Origin: an uncultured Corynebacterium sp.
Lineage (GTDB): Bacteria > Actinomycetota > Actinomycetes > Mycobacteriales > Mycobacteriaceae
DNA: 64,000 bases
Assembly (NCBI RefSeq): GCF_943914615.1
Contig: NZ_CALUCS010000006.1
Span: 51,600-115,599, forward strand
Reading direction: 5' to 3'
The number at the start of each line of letters is the position of its first letter. Positions within the stretch are counted from its first letter, which is position 1. Below, one piece after another: positions 14,641 to 24,283 of the stretch. Both the position numbers and the translations under genes were made by a program. The notes beneath the pieces were generated by a model. That model was not told the origin of the DNA. It saw only the letters and a list, made by a program, of their open reading frames with translations, and did no database searches.

Positions 14641-16911
14641 CTAGTGGCTTTGTCCAAATCCTGCGTTCTTCAGCGCGGCGGCCATACTGCCCTGCGGGGC
14701 TTGATTGCGGGGTTTGGGCTTCCTCCGCGCCCCCTTCTTCGGCTTGGACTTGCCGTTGGCTGTGGGGTCCTTGGGTTCGTCCTGCAGGCGCAGGGAAAGG
14801 CCAATGCGGTTGCGCGGAACGTCCACGTCAACGACGCGCACCTTCACCACCTCGCCGGAGCTGACCACGTCGTGCGGATCCTTTACGAATTGCTCGCTCA
14901 TGGCGGAGACGTGAACCAGGCCATCCTGGTGCACTCCGATGTCCACGAAGGCTCCGAAGGCGGCGACGTTAGTGACCGTGCCCTCTAGCACCAGGCCCGG
15001 CTTGAGGTCCTTGATGGTCTCGATCCCCTCGGCGAGCGTGGCGGTCTTAAACGTCGGGCGCGGGTCGCGCCCCGGCTTGTCCAGCTCCGCCAGCACGTCC
15101 GTGACGGTGGGGATGCCGAACCTCTCGTCGGCGAAGTCTCCCGCACGCAGCTTGCCCAGCACGGCGGAGTTGCCTACGAGCTGCGCAACCTCCACGCCGG
15201 TCGCGTCCACGATGCGGCGCACCAGCGGGTAGGCCTCGGGGTGTACAGCTGAGCCGTCCAGCGGGTCGGCAGCTCCGTTGATCCGCAGGAAGCCCGCGGC
15301 CTGCTCGAACGCCTTCGGCCCCAGGCGCGGCACCTTCAGCAGCTCCTTGCGGGACATGAAAGCGCCGTTCTCATCACGGTAGGCCACGATGTTCTCCGCC
15401 AGGGTCGGAGTAACTCCTGCCACCCGGTTGAGCAGTGGTGCACTGGCCAGGTTCACGTCCACGCCGACGGAGTTCACTGCATCCTCCACCACAGTGTCCA
15501 GACCGGCGGCCAGCAGCGCCTGGTTGACGTCGTGCTGGTACTGCCCCACACCAATGGACTTCGGGTCGATCTTCACCAGCTCCGCCAGCGGATCCTGCAG
15601 GCGGCGGGCAATGGAAACGGCCCCGCGCAGCGAAACGTCCATGTCCGGGAACTCCTGAGCGGCCACCTCGGAGGCAGAGTAGACCGACGCACCTGCCTCG
15701 GAAATCACGACGGTTTGGGGCTTGGTGCCCTCCGCCAGCCCGGCTATCTCCTTGGCCAGCTTCTCGGTCTCGCGGCTGGCGGTGCCGTTGCCCACTGCCA
15801 GTAGCTCCACGCCGTGCCTGTTCACCAGCGCGCTCAGGATCGTGCGAGCCTTATCCCACTGCCCGGAGTGCGGATAGACCACGACCGTGTCCAGCACCTT
15901 GCCGGTGCCGTCCACGACGGCACACTTCACACCATTGCGGTAGCCGGGATCCAACCCCAAGGTCGCCCGGTGGCCCGCGGGGGCTGCCAGCAGCAGATCC
16001 TTCAGGTTCTTCGAGAACACGCTCACGGCAGCCTCGTCGGCCTTCTCCTTCAGACGCATGCGCACATCCACCGCGGAGCTAACCGCCAGCTTCGTGCGCC
16101 AGCCGAAGCGCACGCATTCAGCACGAAACTTATCGGCCGGGTCCCCCTGGGCCTGCAGCCCAGTGCGATCGGCGATGATGCCTTGGTAGAACTCGTCGTC
16201 CTCCCCCGGTGCGAAGTTCACCCGCAGCACGCCTTCGCTTTCTCCGCGCAGCAGTGCCAACACGCGGTGGCTCGGCAGATCCCCGAAAGGCTCGTCGAAC
16301 TCGAAGTAGTCGCGGTACTTCTGGCCTTCTTCCTCCTTGCCCTCGATCACGGCGGATTCGGCGCGGCCCCGCTGGAAGTATTCCTCGCGGATCTCCCCCA
16401 CCAGATCCGCGTCGGTGGAAATGTCCTCGACCACGATGGCCCTGGCGCCGGCCATCACCGAGGTGGCGTCAGCAAAACCCTCCTGGACGTAACCCTCAGC
16501 CAGATCGGGGCTGCCTCCGGCGAGCAGCTTCTCGACCAGCTCGCCCAAGCCGGCCTCGCGCGCGATAGCGGCCTTGGTGCGACGGGACTTCTTAAACGGC
16601 AGATACAGGTCCTCGAGGCGGGCCTTCGTATCCACGGCCAGGATCTTCTCACGCAGCTCGTCGGTGAGCTTGCCCTGCTCTTCGATGCTCTTGAGGATGG
16701 TCTCCTTGCGGGCGGCGAGCTCGCGCAGATAGTCGAGGCGCTGCTCGAGCTGACGCAGCTGGCTGTCGTCCATACCGCCGGTGACTTCCTTGCGGTAGCG
16801 GGCGATAAACGGCACGGTCGCCCCGCCGTCCAGCAGGTCGATGGTGGCCTGCACCCGGGGCTGATCCACCCCGAGCTCGTGGGCAATGATGCTAGCGATG
16901 CTATCGGTCAT
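14641..16911 (-). CDS. tex: Tex-family RNA-binding transcription accessory protein
   Basis: A conserved S1-domain protein that binds nucleic acids and influences transcription; its exact role is unsettled. Domains in order are the Tex N-terminal region (residues 1-200), a YqgF/RNase H-like domain (around LGLDPGYRNGVKCAVVDGTGKVLDTVVVYPH, about 330-460), helix-hairpin-helix motifs (VGVDVNLASAPLLNRVAGVTPTLAENIVAYRDENG) and a C-terminal S1 domain (about 650-720), ending in a Lys/Arg-rich tail. I choose ATG at 16909-16911 (MTDSIASII, 756 residues); an ATG three codons upstream is equally possible. It is monocistronic as far as can be seen. Confidence 0.92.
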   Translation of the reverse strand: MTDSIASIIAHELGVDQPRVQATIDLLDGGATVPFIARYRKEVTGGMDDSQLRQLEQRLDYLRELAARKETILKSIEEQGKLTDELREKILAVDTKARLEDLYLPFKKSRRTKAAIAREAGLGELVEKLLAGGSPDLAEGYVQEGFADATSVMAGARAIVVEDISTDADLVGEIREEYFQRGRAESAVIEGKEEEGQKYRDYFEFDEPFGDLPSHRVLALLRGESEGVLRVNFAPGEDDEFYQGIIADRTGLQAQGDPADKFRAECVRFGWRTKLAVSSAVDVRMRLKEKADEAAVSVFSKNLKDLLLAAPAGHRATLGLDPGYRNGVKCAVVDGTGKVLDTVVVYPHSGQWDKARTILSALVNRHGVELLAVGNGTASRETEKLAKEIAGLAEGTKPQTVVISEAGASVYSASEVAAQEFPDMDVSLRGAVSIARRLQDPLAELVKIDPKSIGVGQYQHDVNQALLAAGLDTVVEDAVNSVGVDVNLASAPLLNRVAGVTPTLAENIVAYRDENGAFMSRKELLKVPRLGPKAFEQAAGFLRINGAADPLDGSAVHPEAYPLVRRIVDATGVEVAQLVGNSAVLGKLRAGDFADERFGIPTVTDVLAELDKPGRDPRPTFKTATLAEGIETIKDLKPGLVLEGTVTNVAAFGAFVDIGVHQDGLVHVSAMSEQFVKDPHDVVSSGEVVKVRVVDVDVPRNRIGLSLRLQDEPKDPTANGKSKPKKGARRKPKPRNQAPQGSMAAALKNAGFGQSH

Positions 16912-16991
16912 TCCCCACATTCTAGAGGGGCTACTGCTTGCCGAAATCCTCGCCCCACTCGGGCGCATCGCTTGTTGCCCGCTGACTATTC

Positions 16992-18563
16992 CTATTCCTT
17001 AAACCACCCCGTCACCGCTGGCGCGATGTTGGTGTAGACGTGCTTGTGCTCTTGGTACTCGGCCAGTCCAGTGGGGCCGAGCTCGCGGCCGTTGCCGGAC
17101 TGCTTCATTCCGCCCCACTCCGCCTGCGGCAGGTAGGGGTGGAAGTCATTAATCCAGATAGTACCGTGACGCAGCTTACGTGCGACCTTTTCCGCCTTTC
17201 CAGCGTCAGTGGTCCACACGGCTCCGGCCAGGCCGTACTCGGTGTCGTTGGCGATGGCCACGGCCTCGTCCTCGGTGGAGAAGGTCTCGATGGTCACGAC
17301 CGGACCGAAGGCCTCGTCGTGCACGCAGTCCATCTCTTGTGTGCAGCCATCGATGATCGTCGGCAGGTAGAACACGCCCTGGGTCAGGTCCGTGTTGCCC
17401 GTGGCGTGGGAGCCCTGGTTGTCCTCGGCCGTCGGGATGCGACCGCCGCAGAGGATCTTCGCGCCCTGCTCGCGGGCGCGGTCGACATAAGCCGCAACCT
17501 TGTCGCGGTGATCCGCGGAGATCAGGGCGCCGGTCTCTGCGGCCTCATCCAGCGGGCCGCCGACCTTGATCTTCTCGGCCTTGGCCACCAATGCCTCGAC
17601 GAACTGCTCGTGGATGGACTCCTCCACCACGATGCGGGAGCCCGCGGAGCACACCTGGCCGGAGTGGACGAACGCGCCGTTCAGGGCGTTATCCACCGCA
17701 GCGTCGAAGTCGGCATCCGCGAAGATGACGTTCGGGTTCTTGCCACCCAGCTCCAGGGCCACGCGCTTGACGGTCTCCGCCGCGTTGCGGGCGATCAGCT
17801 TGCCGGTGACCAGGCCACCGGTGAAGCTGACCATATCCACATCCGGGCTCTGCGACAGCGGGTTGCCACAGTTGGCGCCCGCGCCGGTGATCAGGTTAGC
17901 CACACCGGCCGGCAGCCCCAGCTGGTCCAGGACCGTCATCAGCATCATGGCAGTGTGCGGGGTGAGCTCCGCCTGCTTCAGCACAAAGGAGTTGCCGGCG
18001 GCCAGGGCCGGGGCGACCTTCCAGGCCACCTGCAGCAGCGGGTAGTTCCACGGGGTAATCAGGCCGCATACGCCGACCGGTTCGGCGTCAATACGAGAGC
18101 GAACATTTGCATCGCCCGGGTCCACAACGCGACCAGCCTGGTGCTGGGCGAGCGTGCCGAAGTACTCGAAGGAGTTGGCGATGTCGTCCATGTCGATCTC
18201 AGACTCGGCCAGGCGCTTGCCCGTGTCGGCGGACTCGGCGCGGGCGAAGGCATCCTTGTTCTCGCGGATCTTGTCGGCAACCTGTAGCAGGAGCTTGCCG
18301 CGCTCGGCAGCGGGCACGTCGGCCCACACGCCGGAGTCGAAGGAGGCGCGGGCGGCGGCGATGGCCTTGTTCGTATCCTCGTCGGAAGCCTCGGAAACCA
18401 GGCCCACGGTGGAGTTATCGGCGGGGTTGGTGATCGTGCGGGTCTCGCCCTTTTCAGCCGCTACCCACTCACCGTTGATGAACAGCGAGGCGGGAGCGCC
18501 CTCATTCTTGTGCACTCCGGCCAGCAGTTCGCAGGTGGTGGGGTCGAACAGTACAGCGTTCAT
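16992..18563 (-). CDS. betB: Betaine-aldehyde dehydrogenase
   Basis: Oxidises betaine aldehyde to glycine betaine with NAD(P)+, the second step of choline oxidation. The aldehyde dehydrogenase fold is complete over 523 residues. PWNYPLLQVAWKVAPALAAGNSFVLKQAE covers the cofactor and Lys region; the catalytic Glu is in ALELGGKNPNVIF and the catalytic Cys in SGQVCSAGSRI. A short extra N-terminus precedes the domain. The neighbours BCCT transporter and betA fix the substrate as choline-derived. It lies 53 bases downstream of the transporter and is probably cotranscribed with it. Confidence 0.9.
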   Translation of the reverse strand: MNAVLFDPTTCELLAGVHKNEGAPASLFINGEWVAAEKGETRTITNPADNSTVGLVSEASDEDTNKAIAAARASFDSGVWADVPAAERGKLLLQVADKIRENKDAFARAESADTGKRLAESEIDMDDIANSFEYFGTLAQHQAGRVVDPGDANVRSRIDAEPVGVCGLITPWNYPLLQVAWKVAPALAAGNSFVLKQAELTPHTAMMLMTVLDQLGLPAGVANLITGAGANCGNPLSQSPDVDMVSFTGGLVTGKLIARNAAETVKRVALELGGKNPNVIFADADFDAAVDNALNGAFVHSGQVCSAGSRIVVEESIHEQFVEALVAKAEKIKVGGPLDEAAETGALISADHRDKVAAYVDRAREQGAKILCGGRIPTAEDNQGSHATGNTDLTQGVFYLPTIIDGCTQEMDCVHDEAFGPVVTIETFSTEDEAVAIANDTEYGLAGAVWTTDAGKAEKVARKLRHGTIWINDFHPYLPQAEWGGMKQSGNGRELGPTGLAEYQEHKHVYTNIAPAVTGWFKE

Positions 18564-18616
18564 AGTTGGGATTCTCGCTTTCTGTGTTTGGCCTTTTGGT
18601 CCAGTTGGTCCAGGTT

Positions 18617-20818
18617 TTAGTCTTCGGTCCAGGTGCGCACGGGATCCGCGCCGTCGGACATGTCGGAGGTGCCCGGCAGGTCACGCTGCATGTGCAGGAA
18701 CTCCAGGTGGCGCTCGTAGAGGTCCAGGACGTTATCGATCAGCTGCTCCGTGGTGTAGCCGTAGATGTCGTAGCCCAGCGAACCGGTGTTGTCGAAGACC
18801 TCGAGACGGTAGTAGTTCTCCCCATCACTGGTGCTGCGGGTGAAGCTCGGCACCGGGTTCTCCAAGGGGTAGATCTGGTAGCGGAAGTCTTGCTCTTCAC
18901 CCAGGTGGATGGTGAGGTCCAGCTGGTTTACCGGCAGGTTCGGCACGTCGGCAGCCACCAGCGTAGTGTCGATGCCTTCGTCCTTCAGCTCGCGGGCAAC
19001 GGCCTCCAGCGCAGGCTGCGCCACGTTAGTGAGGTACTCGTTGGCCTTGGCCTGGCTAGGCCAGGTGGATGCTCGAGACAGGCGCTTGCGCCAGGACTGC
19101 TTGTCCCCGCCGGCACCGGAGCGGCCGGACATTGCGCTGTGCAGGGAGATGCTGCGGGCCTCGGTGGCGTAGCTCTCCAGACGCAGGGAACGCCACAGAC
19201 CAAACATGATTAGGTAGATCACGATCGTGAACGGCAGACCCATCACGATGGTTGCCAGCTGCACTGTTTCGACGCCGTTAACTTGCAGCATAACCAGGGT
19301 CAGCACGCCGACCAGCACGGCCCAGAAGATGCGGGACCACTTCGCGCCATCCTGGCGGGAATCCTCGATCTTGGAGGTGAAGTTGGCGGTCACCAGCGCA
19401 CCGGAGTCGGCGGAGGTGATGTACAGCAGCAGGCCGATCAGGGTGCACAGGACGATCAGCACCCCGCCACCATTCATGTCCTGCAGCAGTGCGTAGAAGC
19501 CCTGCTCCGGGGCTTCCATGGTGTTGTTGGCGAAGTCCATGTCGCCACTGACAACGCGCTTCAGGGCGGTGTTACCGAACAGGCTCATCCACAGCAGGAT
19601 GAACAGGAACGGGATGGTCAGCACGCCGACGACAAACTGGCGCAGGGTGCGGCCGCGGGAAATGCGGGCAAGGAACAGGCCGACGAAGGGCGCCCAGGCT
19701 ACCCACCAGGCCCAGAAGAACAGGGTCCAGGCGCCCATCCATGCCTTGGTGGCCTCCGGGTCCTCGGAGAAGGCAAACGTATCCATCGTCATGCCCGGGA
19801 AGGAGGAGACATAGTCGCCAATGTTCATCACGAGGGCGTCAAGAAGGAAGGCAGTCTGGCCCGTGACGGTGACGTAGAGGACCAGCCCGATGGCCAGCAA
19901 CACGTTGATCTCACTGAGGCGCTTAATGCCCTTGTCCACGCCCGAGATGGCGGACAGGGTGGCGATGCCGACGGCGAAGATGATCAGGCCGGATTGGACG
20001 GCCACGCCCTGGTCCCAGCCGAAGATGAGGTGCAGGCCGTAGGTCAGCTGCACCACGCCGATGCCCAGCGAAGCCGCGATGCCGAAAACGGTGCCCAGGA
20101 CGGCCGCGATGTCCACCGCGCCGCCGATCGGGCCGTGGATGCGCTTACCGATCAGCGGGTACAAGGCGCTGCGGATAGCCAGCGGCATGTTCAGGCGGTA
20201 GGCGTAGTAGCCAAAGGCCATGCCCATCAGGGCATACAGAGCCCAGCCGGTCACGCCGTAGTGGAACAGTGCCCACACGACTGCCTGCTCGGCAGCCTCG
20301 CGAGTCTGCCCATCCCCTACTGGCGGCGCCATGTACTGAGTCACCGGCTCCGCGACGGCGAAGAACATCAGATCCACGCCGATGCCGGCGGCAAAGAGCA
20401 TCGCCGACCAGGAGAAGAGGCGGAACTGCGGGCGGGAGTGGTCCGGCCCCAGGCGAATGTTGCCCGACTTCGAGAATGCAACCACCAGGACGAAGATCAC
20501 AGCGACCGTGGCGGTGACGATGTAGAACCAGCCGAGGTTGGTGGAAATCCAGCCCGTGACGGTGCCCAGGGTGTCCTTGGCCTGCTCACGTCCGAAGAAA
20601 GCGTAGAGGGCGACGGCCAGGATGCCGAGTGCCGAAATGATGAAGACGGGCCAGTTGGGCTTGGGGTCCGTAACTTCACCCGGCGAATAGCTATCACGGT
20701 CGTTAACATCAAAAGAGCCGACGATCACTCGTGGAGCAGAGCTGTTTTTCCTGCTCCCGATGCGCCGAGAGGTGCTTTCGGCCGCCTCCGGCTGATGGTC
20801 GTTTTCAGCATTTGTCAT
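18617..20818 (-). CDS. betT: BCCT-family choline/betaine transporter
   Basis: A sodium- or proton-coupled secondary transporter for trimethylammonium compounds. A 60-residue polar N-terminus is followed by 12 predicted helices. The family signature WAWWVAWAPFVGLFLARISRGRT is near residue 365, and GVTGWALYALMGMAFGYYAYR lies earlier. A long hydrophilic C-terminus (about 190 residues) suggests osmotic regulation, as in BetT and BetP. ATG at 20816-20818 has GAGGAG eight bases upstream, giving 733 residues. Choline is the likeliest substrate because betA and betB flank it; betaine itself is the alternative. Confidence 0.88.
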   Translation of the reverse strand: MTNAENDHQPEAAESTSRRIGSRKNSSAPRVIVGSFDVNDRDSYSPGEVTDPKPNWPVFIISALGILAVALYAFFGREQAKDTLGTVTGWISTNLGWFYIVTATVAVIFVLVVAFSKSGNIRLGPDHSRPQFRLFSWSAMLFAAGIGVDLMFFAVAEPVTQYMAPPVGDGQTREAAEQAVVWALFHYGVTGWALYALMGMAFGYYAYRLNMPLAIRSALYPLIGKRIHGPIGGAVDIAAVLGTVFGIAASLGIGVVQLTYGLHLIFGWDQGVAVQSGLIIFAVGIATLSAISGVDKGIKRLSEINVLLAIGLVLYVTVTGQTAFLLDALVMNIGDYVSSFPGMTMDTFAFSEDPEATKAWMGAWTLFFWAWWVAWAPFVGLFLARISRGRTLRQFVVGVLTIPFLFILLWMSLFGNTALKRVVSGDMDFANNTMEAPEQGFYALLQDMNGGGVLIVLCTLIGLLLYITSADSGALVTANFTSKIEDSRQDGAKWSRIFWAVLVGVLTLVMLQVNGVETVQLATIVMGLPFTIVIYLIMFGLWRSLRLESYATEARSISLHSAMSGRSGAGGDKQSWRKRLSRASTWPSQAKANEYLTNVAQPALEAVARELKDEGIDTTLVAADVPNLPVNQLDLTIHLGEEQDFRYQIYPLENPVPSFTRSTSDGENYYRLEVFDNTGSLGYDIYGYTTEQLIDNVLDLYERHLEFLHMQRDLPGTSDMSDGADPVRTWTED

Positions 20819-20949
20819 GTAGTTCTCCTCTTGTTCTCCACGATCGCTACTTCGCAAAAGGGAGTTCATTTTCTCAGAAATACAATTTCCTAGAGTACAC
20901 AGGTTTTTCTAATTATCCAGCATTCCCCCTCACATAGGTGTTTATTGAG

Positions 20950-20965
20950 ACCTCACTAGTGAGGT
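20950..20965. promoter_or_regulatory. Perfect palindrome in the betT/betA divergent promoter
   Basis: ACCTCACTAGTGAGGT is a perfect 16-bp palindrome midway between the divergent choline genes, a probable operator. No bet regulator gene is seen in the window. Confidence 0.55.
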
Positions 20966-21020
20966 GTATTAATCATGCCTTTTACCTGCCATCTAGCGAT
21001 CTATAAAAGAAAATGGCATA

Positions 21021-21047
21021 CTAGTTAACGTTCAGTCATTTAACTAG
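21021..21047. promoter_or_regulatory. Second inverted repeat just upstream of betA
   Basis: CTAGTTAA (21021-21028) and TTAACTAG (21040-21047) form an 8-bp inverted repeat with an 11-base spacer. Its right half overlaps the betA ribosome site AGGAGG (21046-21051), so a bound protein or an RNA hairpin could block expression. Confidence 0.5.
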
Positions 21048-21062
21048 GAGGCGAGTGAATAG

Positions 21063-22847
21063 ATGAGCTTCATCGACAAGCTGATTCCAGGAAAGAAGAA
21101 CGACACCAAAGGCCAGGTAATCGAAGACCGTCGTCGGGACATCGTCATCGTTGGCGGCGGTTCCGCAGGTTCCGTATTGGCCAACCGACTCTCCGAAGAC
21201 TCCACCAAGGACGTCATGGTCCTGGAAGCCGGTCGCCCGGATTCCCTGTGGGATCTGTTCATCCACATGCCGGCGGCGTTTTCCTTCCCCATCGGCGACA
21301 AGCACTACGACTGGCAGTACGAATCCGAGCCAGAACCGGAGATGAACGGCCGTCGTATCTACCACGCCCGCGGCAAGGTGCTGGGTGGCTCCTCCTCCAT
21401 CAACGGCATGATCTTCCAGCGCGGCAACCCGATGGACTACGAAAAGTGGGGCAACCTGCCCGGCATGTCCAACTGGGGCTGGAGCCACGTTCTGCCCTAC
21501 TTCAACAAGATGGAAACCGCCCTGGGCGCCGACGCTAACGACCCGCGCCGTGGCCACAACGGCCCGCTGAAGCTAACCCGCGGCCCGGCCACCAGCCCGC
21601 TGTTCCAGGCCTTCTTCAAGTCCGTCCAGCAGGCTGGCTACAACCTCACCAACGACGTCAACGGCTACCGCCAGGAGGGCTTCGCTCCCTTCGACCGCAA
21701 CATCCTGGGCGGCAAGCGCCTCTCCGCTGCTCGCGCCTACCTGCACCCGGTCATGAACCGCAAGAACCTGGACGTGCGCACTCGCGCCTACACCACGCAG
21801 GTAATCATCGAAAATGGCAAGGCTGTAGGCCTGGAGTACCAGTGGAAGGGTCAGACCCACCGCGTCTTCGCCGACAAGGTCATCCTCTGCGGCGGCGCCT
21901 TCAACACCCCGCAGCTGCTGGAACTGTCCGGCATCGGTGACCGCGAGGTGCTGGAAAAGGCTGGCGTCGAGGTCAAGAAGCACCTGCCCGGCGTAGGCAA
22001 CAACCTGCAGGACCACCTCGAGGTCTACGTGCAGTACAACTGCACCCAGCCGGTGAGCTCCCAGCCGTACTACAAGATGATCAACCGCCCGTTCATCGGC
22101 CTGCAGTGGCTGCTGACCCGCCGCGGCCCGGTTGCTTCCTCTCACTTCGAGGCCGGCGGCTTCGCCCGCTCCAACGAGAACGAGGACTACCCGAACCTGA
22201 TGTTCCACTTCCTGCCGATGGCGATCCGTTACGACGGTTCCCAGCCGGAGGGCGAGCACGGCTTCCAGTTCCACGTCGGCCCGATGTACTCCGACACCAA
22301 GGGCCACGTGCACATCAAGTCGAACGACCCGAAGGAAAAGCCGGAGATCCTGTTCAACTACCTGGCCACCGAGCAGGACCGTCGCGAGTGGGTCGAGGCC
22401 GTGCGCACTTCCCGCAAGCTGCTGGACACCCCGGCTATGAAGGAGTTCACCGACGGCGAGATCTCCCCCGGCGCTGCCGTGGAGACCGACGAGGAGATCC
22501 TGGAGTGGGTACGCAACGACGCAGAGACCGCTCTGCACCCGTCCTGCACCGCGAAGATGGGCCCGGCGGACGACGAGATGGCCGTTGTCGACCCGGAGAC
22601 CATGCAGGTGCACGGTGTTGAGGGCCTGTACATCGCCGATGCATCGGTCATGCCGATCATCACCAATGGCAACATCTACGCGCCGGTCGTCATGCTGGCA
22701 GAGAAGGCCGCCGACCTGATCAAGGGCGACAAGCCCCTCGATCCGATCGACATCCCCTTCTACCACGCCAAGCAGGACATGCCGCTGTATGCGGAAGGCG
22801 AGGAAGTCCGTGATCACGTCAACGCCATCCCGGGCGCTGACCACTAG
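21063..22847 (+). CDS. betA: Choline dehydrogenase (GMC oxidoreductase)
   Basis: FAD enzyme that oxidises choline to betaine aldehyde. The ADP-binding fold DIVIVGGGSAGSVLANRLSED is near residue 22, the GMC signatures are HARGKVLGGSSSINGMIFQRG and GGAFNTPQLLELSGIG, and the C-terminal catalytic region reads LHPSCTAKMG followed by ADASVMP. It has 594 residues, full length, with AGGAGG 11 bases before the ATG. It is divergent from the betT-betB unit and convergent with trmD. Other GMC alcohol oxidases are possible by sequence alone; context favours choline. Confidence 0.92.
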   Translation: MSFIDKLIPGKKNDTKGQVIEDRRRDIVIVGGGSAGSVLANRLSEDSTKDVMVLEAGRPDSLWDLFIHMPAAFSFPIGDKHYDWQYESEPEPEMNGRRIYHARGKVLGGSSSINGMIFQRGNPMDYEKWGNLPGMSNWGWSHVLPYFNKMETALGADANDPRRGHNGPLKLTRGPATSPLFQAFFKSVQQAGYNLTNDVNGYRQEGFAPFDRNILGGKRLSAARAYLHPVMNRKNLDVRTRAYTTQVIIENGKAVGLEYQWKGQTHRVFADKVILCGGAFNTPQLLELSGIGDREVLEKAGVEVKKHLPGVGNNLQDHLEVYVQYNCTQPVSSQPYYKMINRPFIGLQWLLTRRGPVASSHFEAGGFARSNENEDYPNLMFHFLPMAIRYDGSQPEGEHGFQFHVGPMYSDTKGHVHIKSNDPKEKPEILFNYLATEQDRREWVEAVRTSRKLLDTPAMKEFTDGEISPGAAVETDEEILEWVRNDAETALHPSCTAKMGPADDEMAVVDPETMQVHGVEGLYIADASVMPIITNGNIYAPVVMLAEKAADLIKGDKPLDPIDIPFYHAKQDMPLYAEGEEVRDHVNAIPGADH

Positions 22848-22865
22848 TTGCGAGGGCTCTAGTTT

Positions 22866-23714
22866 CTAGGGCTCCAGCCCGTCCAGGTACGCCCGATCTG
22901 CTTTGGATAGCTCCACGTTATCCAGCAGGTCCGGGCGTATTTTTTTAGTCCTAGCGAGGGACTGTTCACGCCGCCACTGCGCAATCTTCGCGTGGTTGCC
23001 GCTGAACAGCACGTCCGGCACGTCTAGCCCGCGCCACTGCCGGGGGCGGGTGTAGGCGGGGCCTTCCAGTAGCCCGTCCTGGAAGGAATCCTCCTGGTGG
23101 CTGGCCTGGTTGCCCAGCACGCCGGGGATCAGCCGCACCATCGCCTCGGCCATAACCAGCACGGCGACCTCCCCGCCGATCAGCACGTAGTCACCAATGC
23201 TGACCTCCTCCACGCGGTAGCGGTTCTGCGCATCGTCCACCACTCGCTGGTCGATCCCCTCGTAGCGGCCGCAAGCAAACACAACGTGCTCTTCGGTGCT
23301 CCACCGTTCTGCCATGTCTTGGGTAAACGGTTTTCCTGCGGGTGTGGGGACAATAAGCAGAGGTTTTGTGACGCCACCTGCCTCCTCCCCTAAAGGCTCA
23401 GCATCGCCATTGGTAGTGGCTGGGCGCAGGTTGCGCTTGTGCTCCGCGGAGCTTTCCAGGTCGCTGATCGTGGCCGCCGGGCCGGTGCCGGCCGCGACGT
23501 CGTCAAGAGCAGGCCCCCAGACCTCGGGCTTCATCACCATGCCGGGGCCTCCGCCGCACGGGGTGGAATCCACTGACTGGTGGACGTCGCTGGTCCAGGC
23601 GCGCAGGTTATGCACGCCAACGCTTAGGATCCCCTGTTCGATGGCTTTACCCAGGAGCGCGTGGCGCAGCGGCTCCAAATATTCGGGAAAGATCGTTACT
23701 ACGTCTAGACGCAA
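22866..23714 (-). CDS. trmD: tRNA (guanine-N1-)-methyltransferase
   Basis: Methylates G37 in tRNAs with a purine at position 36, which prevents frameshifting. The SPOUT fold is recognisable: MRLDVVTIFPEYL, CGGGPGMVMKPEVW, FACGRYEGIDQRV and EVSIGDYVLIGGEVAVL. It starts with TTG, two bases after the rimM stop. Compared with my memory of E. coli TrmD (about 255 residues), there is an extra polar segment around residues 85-120 with GGVTKPLL, and that segment contains a copy of the dispersed word. It is convergent with betA. Confidence 0.95.
   Translation of the reverse strand: MRLDVVTIFPEYLEPLRHALLGKAIEQGILSVGVHNLRAWTSDVHQSVDSTPCGGGPGMVMKPEVWGPALDDVAAGTGPAATISDLESSAEHKRNLRPATTNGDAEPLGEEAGGVTKPLLIVPTPAGKPFTQDMAERWSTEEHVVFACGRYEGIDQRVVDDAQNRYRVEEVSIGDYVLIGGEVAVLVMAEAMVRLIPGVLGNQASHQEDSFQDGLLEGPAYTRPRQWRGLDVPDVLFSGNHAKIAQWRREQSLARTKKIRPDLLDNVELSKADRAYLDGLEP
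23362..23378 (+). repeat. Dispersed T-tract/TGACGCC word, copy 6
   Basis: GGTTTTGTGACGCCACC inside trmD; core at 23369-23375. Confidence 0.55.
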
Positions 23715-23716
23715 AA

Positions 23717-24280
23717 CTAGCTCAGCTCCAAAAGCCCCTCGGGCGGGGTGAGTACGAGGATCTCCTCTTCCAGGTCTACAACCGGGACAATCTGATGGCG
23801 GAAGGGTACAAGCACTTCCTTTCCAGCGGTCGGCAGCTGGGATTCGGCGTCAATAAGAATAACGAGCAACTGCCCGGCCGGAGTGTGCTCGACGGCAACA
23901 ACCTCCCCGACCAGATCCCCGAGCTGGATCTCGTCGCCCTCCAGGTCCGTGCCGGGGGCGAGGAGGTAGGCGGTGAGACCTTCGAGTTCGTGGTCGTAGA
24001 AACCATCGTCGTCCTCATCGTGCACGGGGGCGGCGAAGAAGCGCACGCCGCGCAGGGACTCAGCGGCCGTACGGTCGGCGACCTCCTCGAAGGTGACCAA
24101 CAGGCGCCCCTGGTGCGGGCGGAAGGAACGGACGGTCAAGGACAGCTCCTTGCCCGCTTGCTTGCCCTTCAGAACCTCGCCGGCAGCGAAGCGCTGCTCG
24201 GGAGTATCGGTTGTGGGGTCGACCACAACCTCTCCCCGTACGCCATGGGGTTTGATCACCCTGCCGATCTGCAGTTCCAT
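23717..24280 (-). CDS. rimM: 16S rRNA processing protein RimM
   Basis: Assembly factor for the 30S head that binds S19. The 187 residues begin MELQIGRVIKPHGVRGEVVVDPTTDTPEQRF, the usual RimM N-terminal domain. A PRC-barrel segment follows (LGDLVGEVVAVEHTPAGQLLVILIDAESQLP and VPFRHQIVPVVDLEEEILVLTPPEGLLEL). It is flanked by gdhA three bases upstream and trmD two bases downstream, so the three are read as one message. Confidence 0.94.
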   Translation of the reverse strand: MELQIGRVIKPHGVRGEVVVDPTTDTPEQRFAAGEVLKGKQAGKELSLTVRSFRPHQGRLLVTFEEVADRTAAESLRGVRFFAAPVHDEDDDGFYDHELEGLTAYLLAPGTDLEGDEIQLGDLVGEVVAVEHTPAGQLLVILIDAESQLPTAGKEVLVPFRHQIVPVVDLEEEILVLTPPEGLLELS

Positions 24281-24283
24281 AGG

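Noticed and set aside
19283..20893. A 536-residue open frame opposite the BCCT transporter
   Set aside because: It is antisense to a clear membrane transporter, rich in Gln/His/Arg/Asp as expected for a shadow frame, with no recognisable domain.
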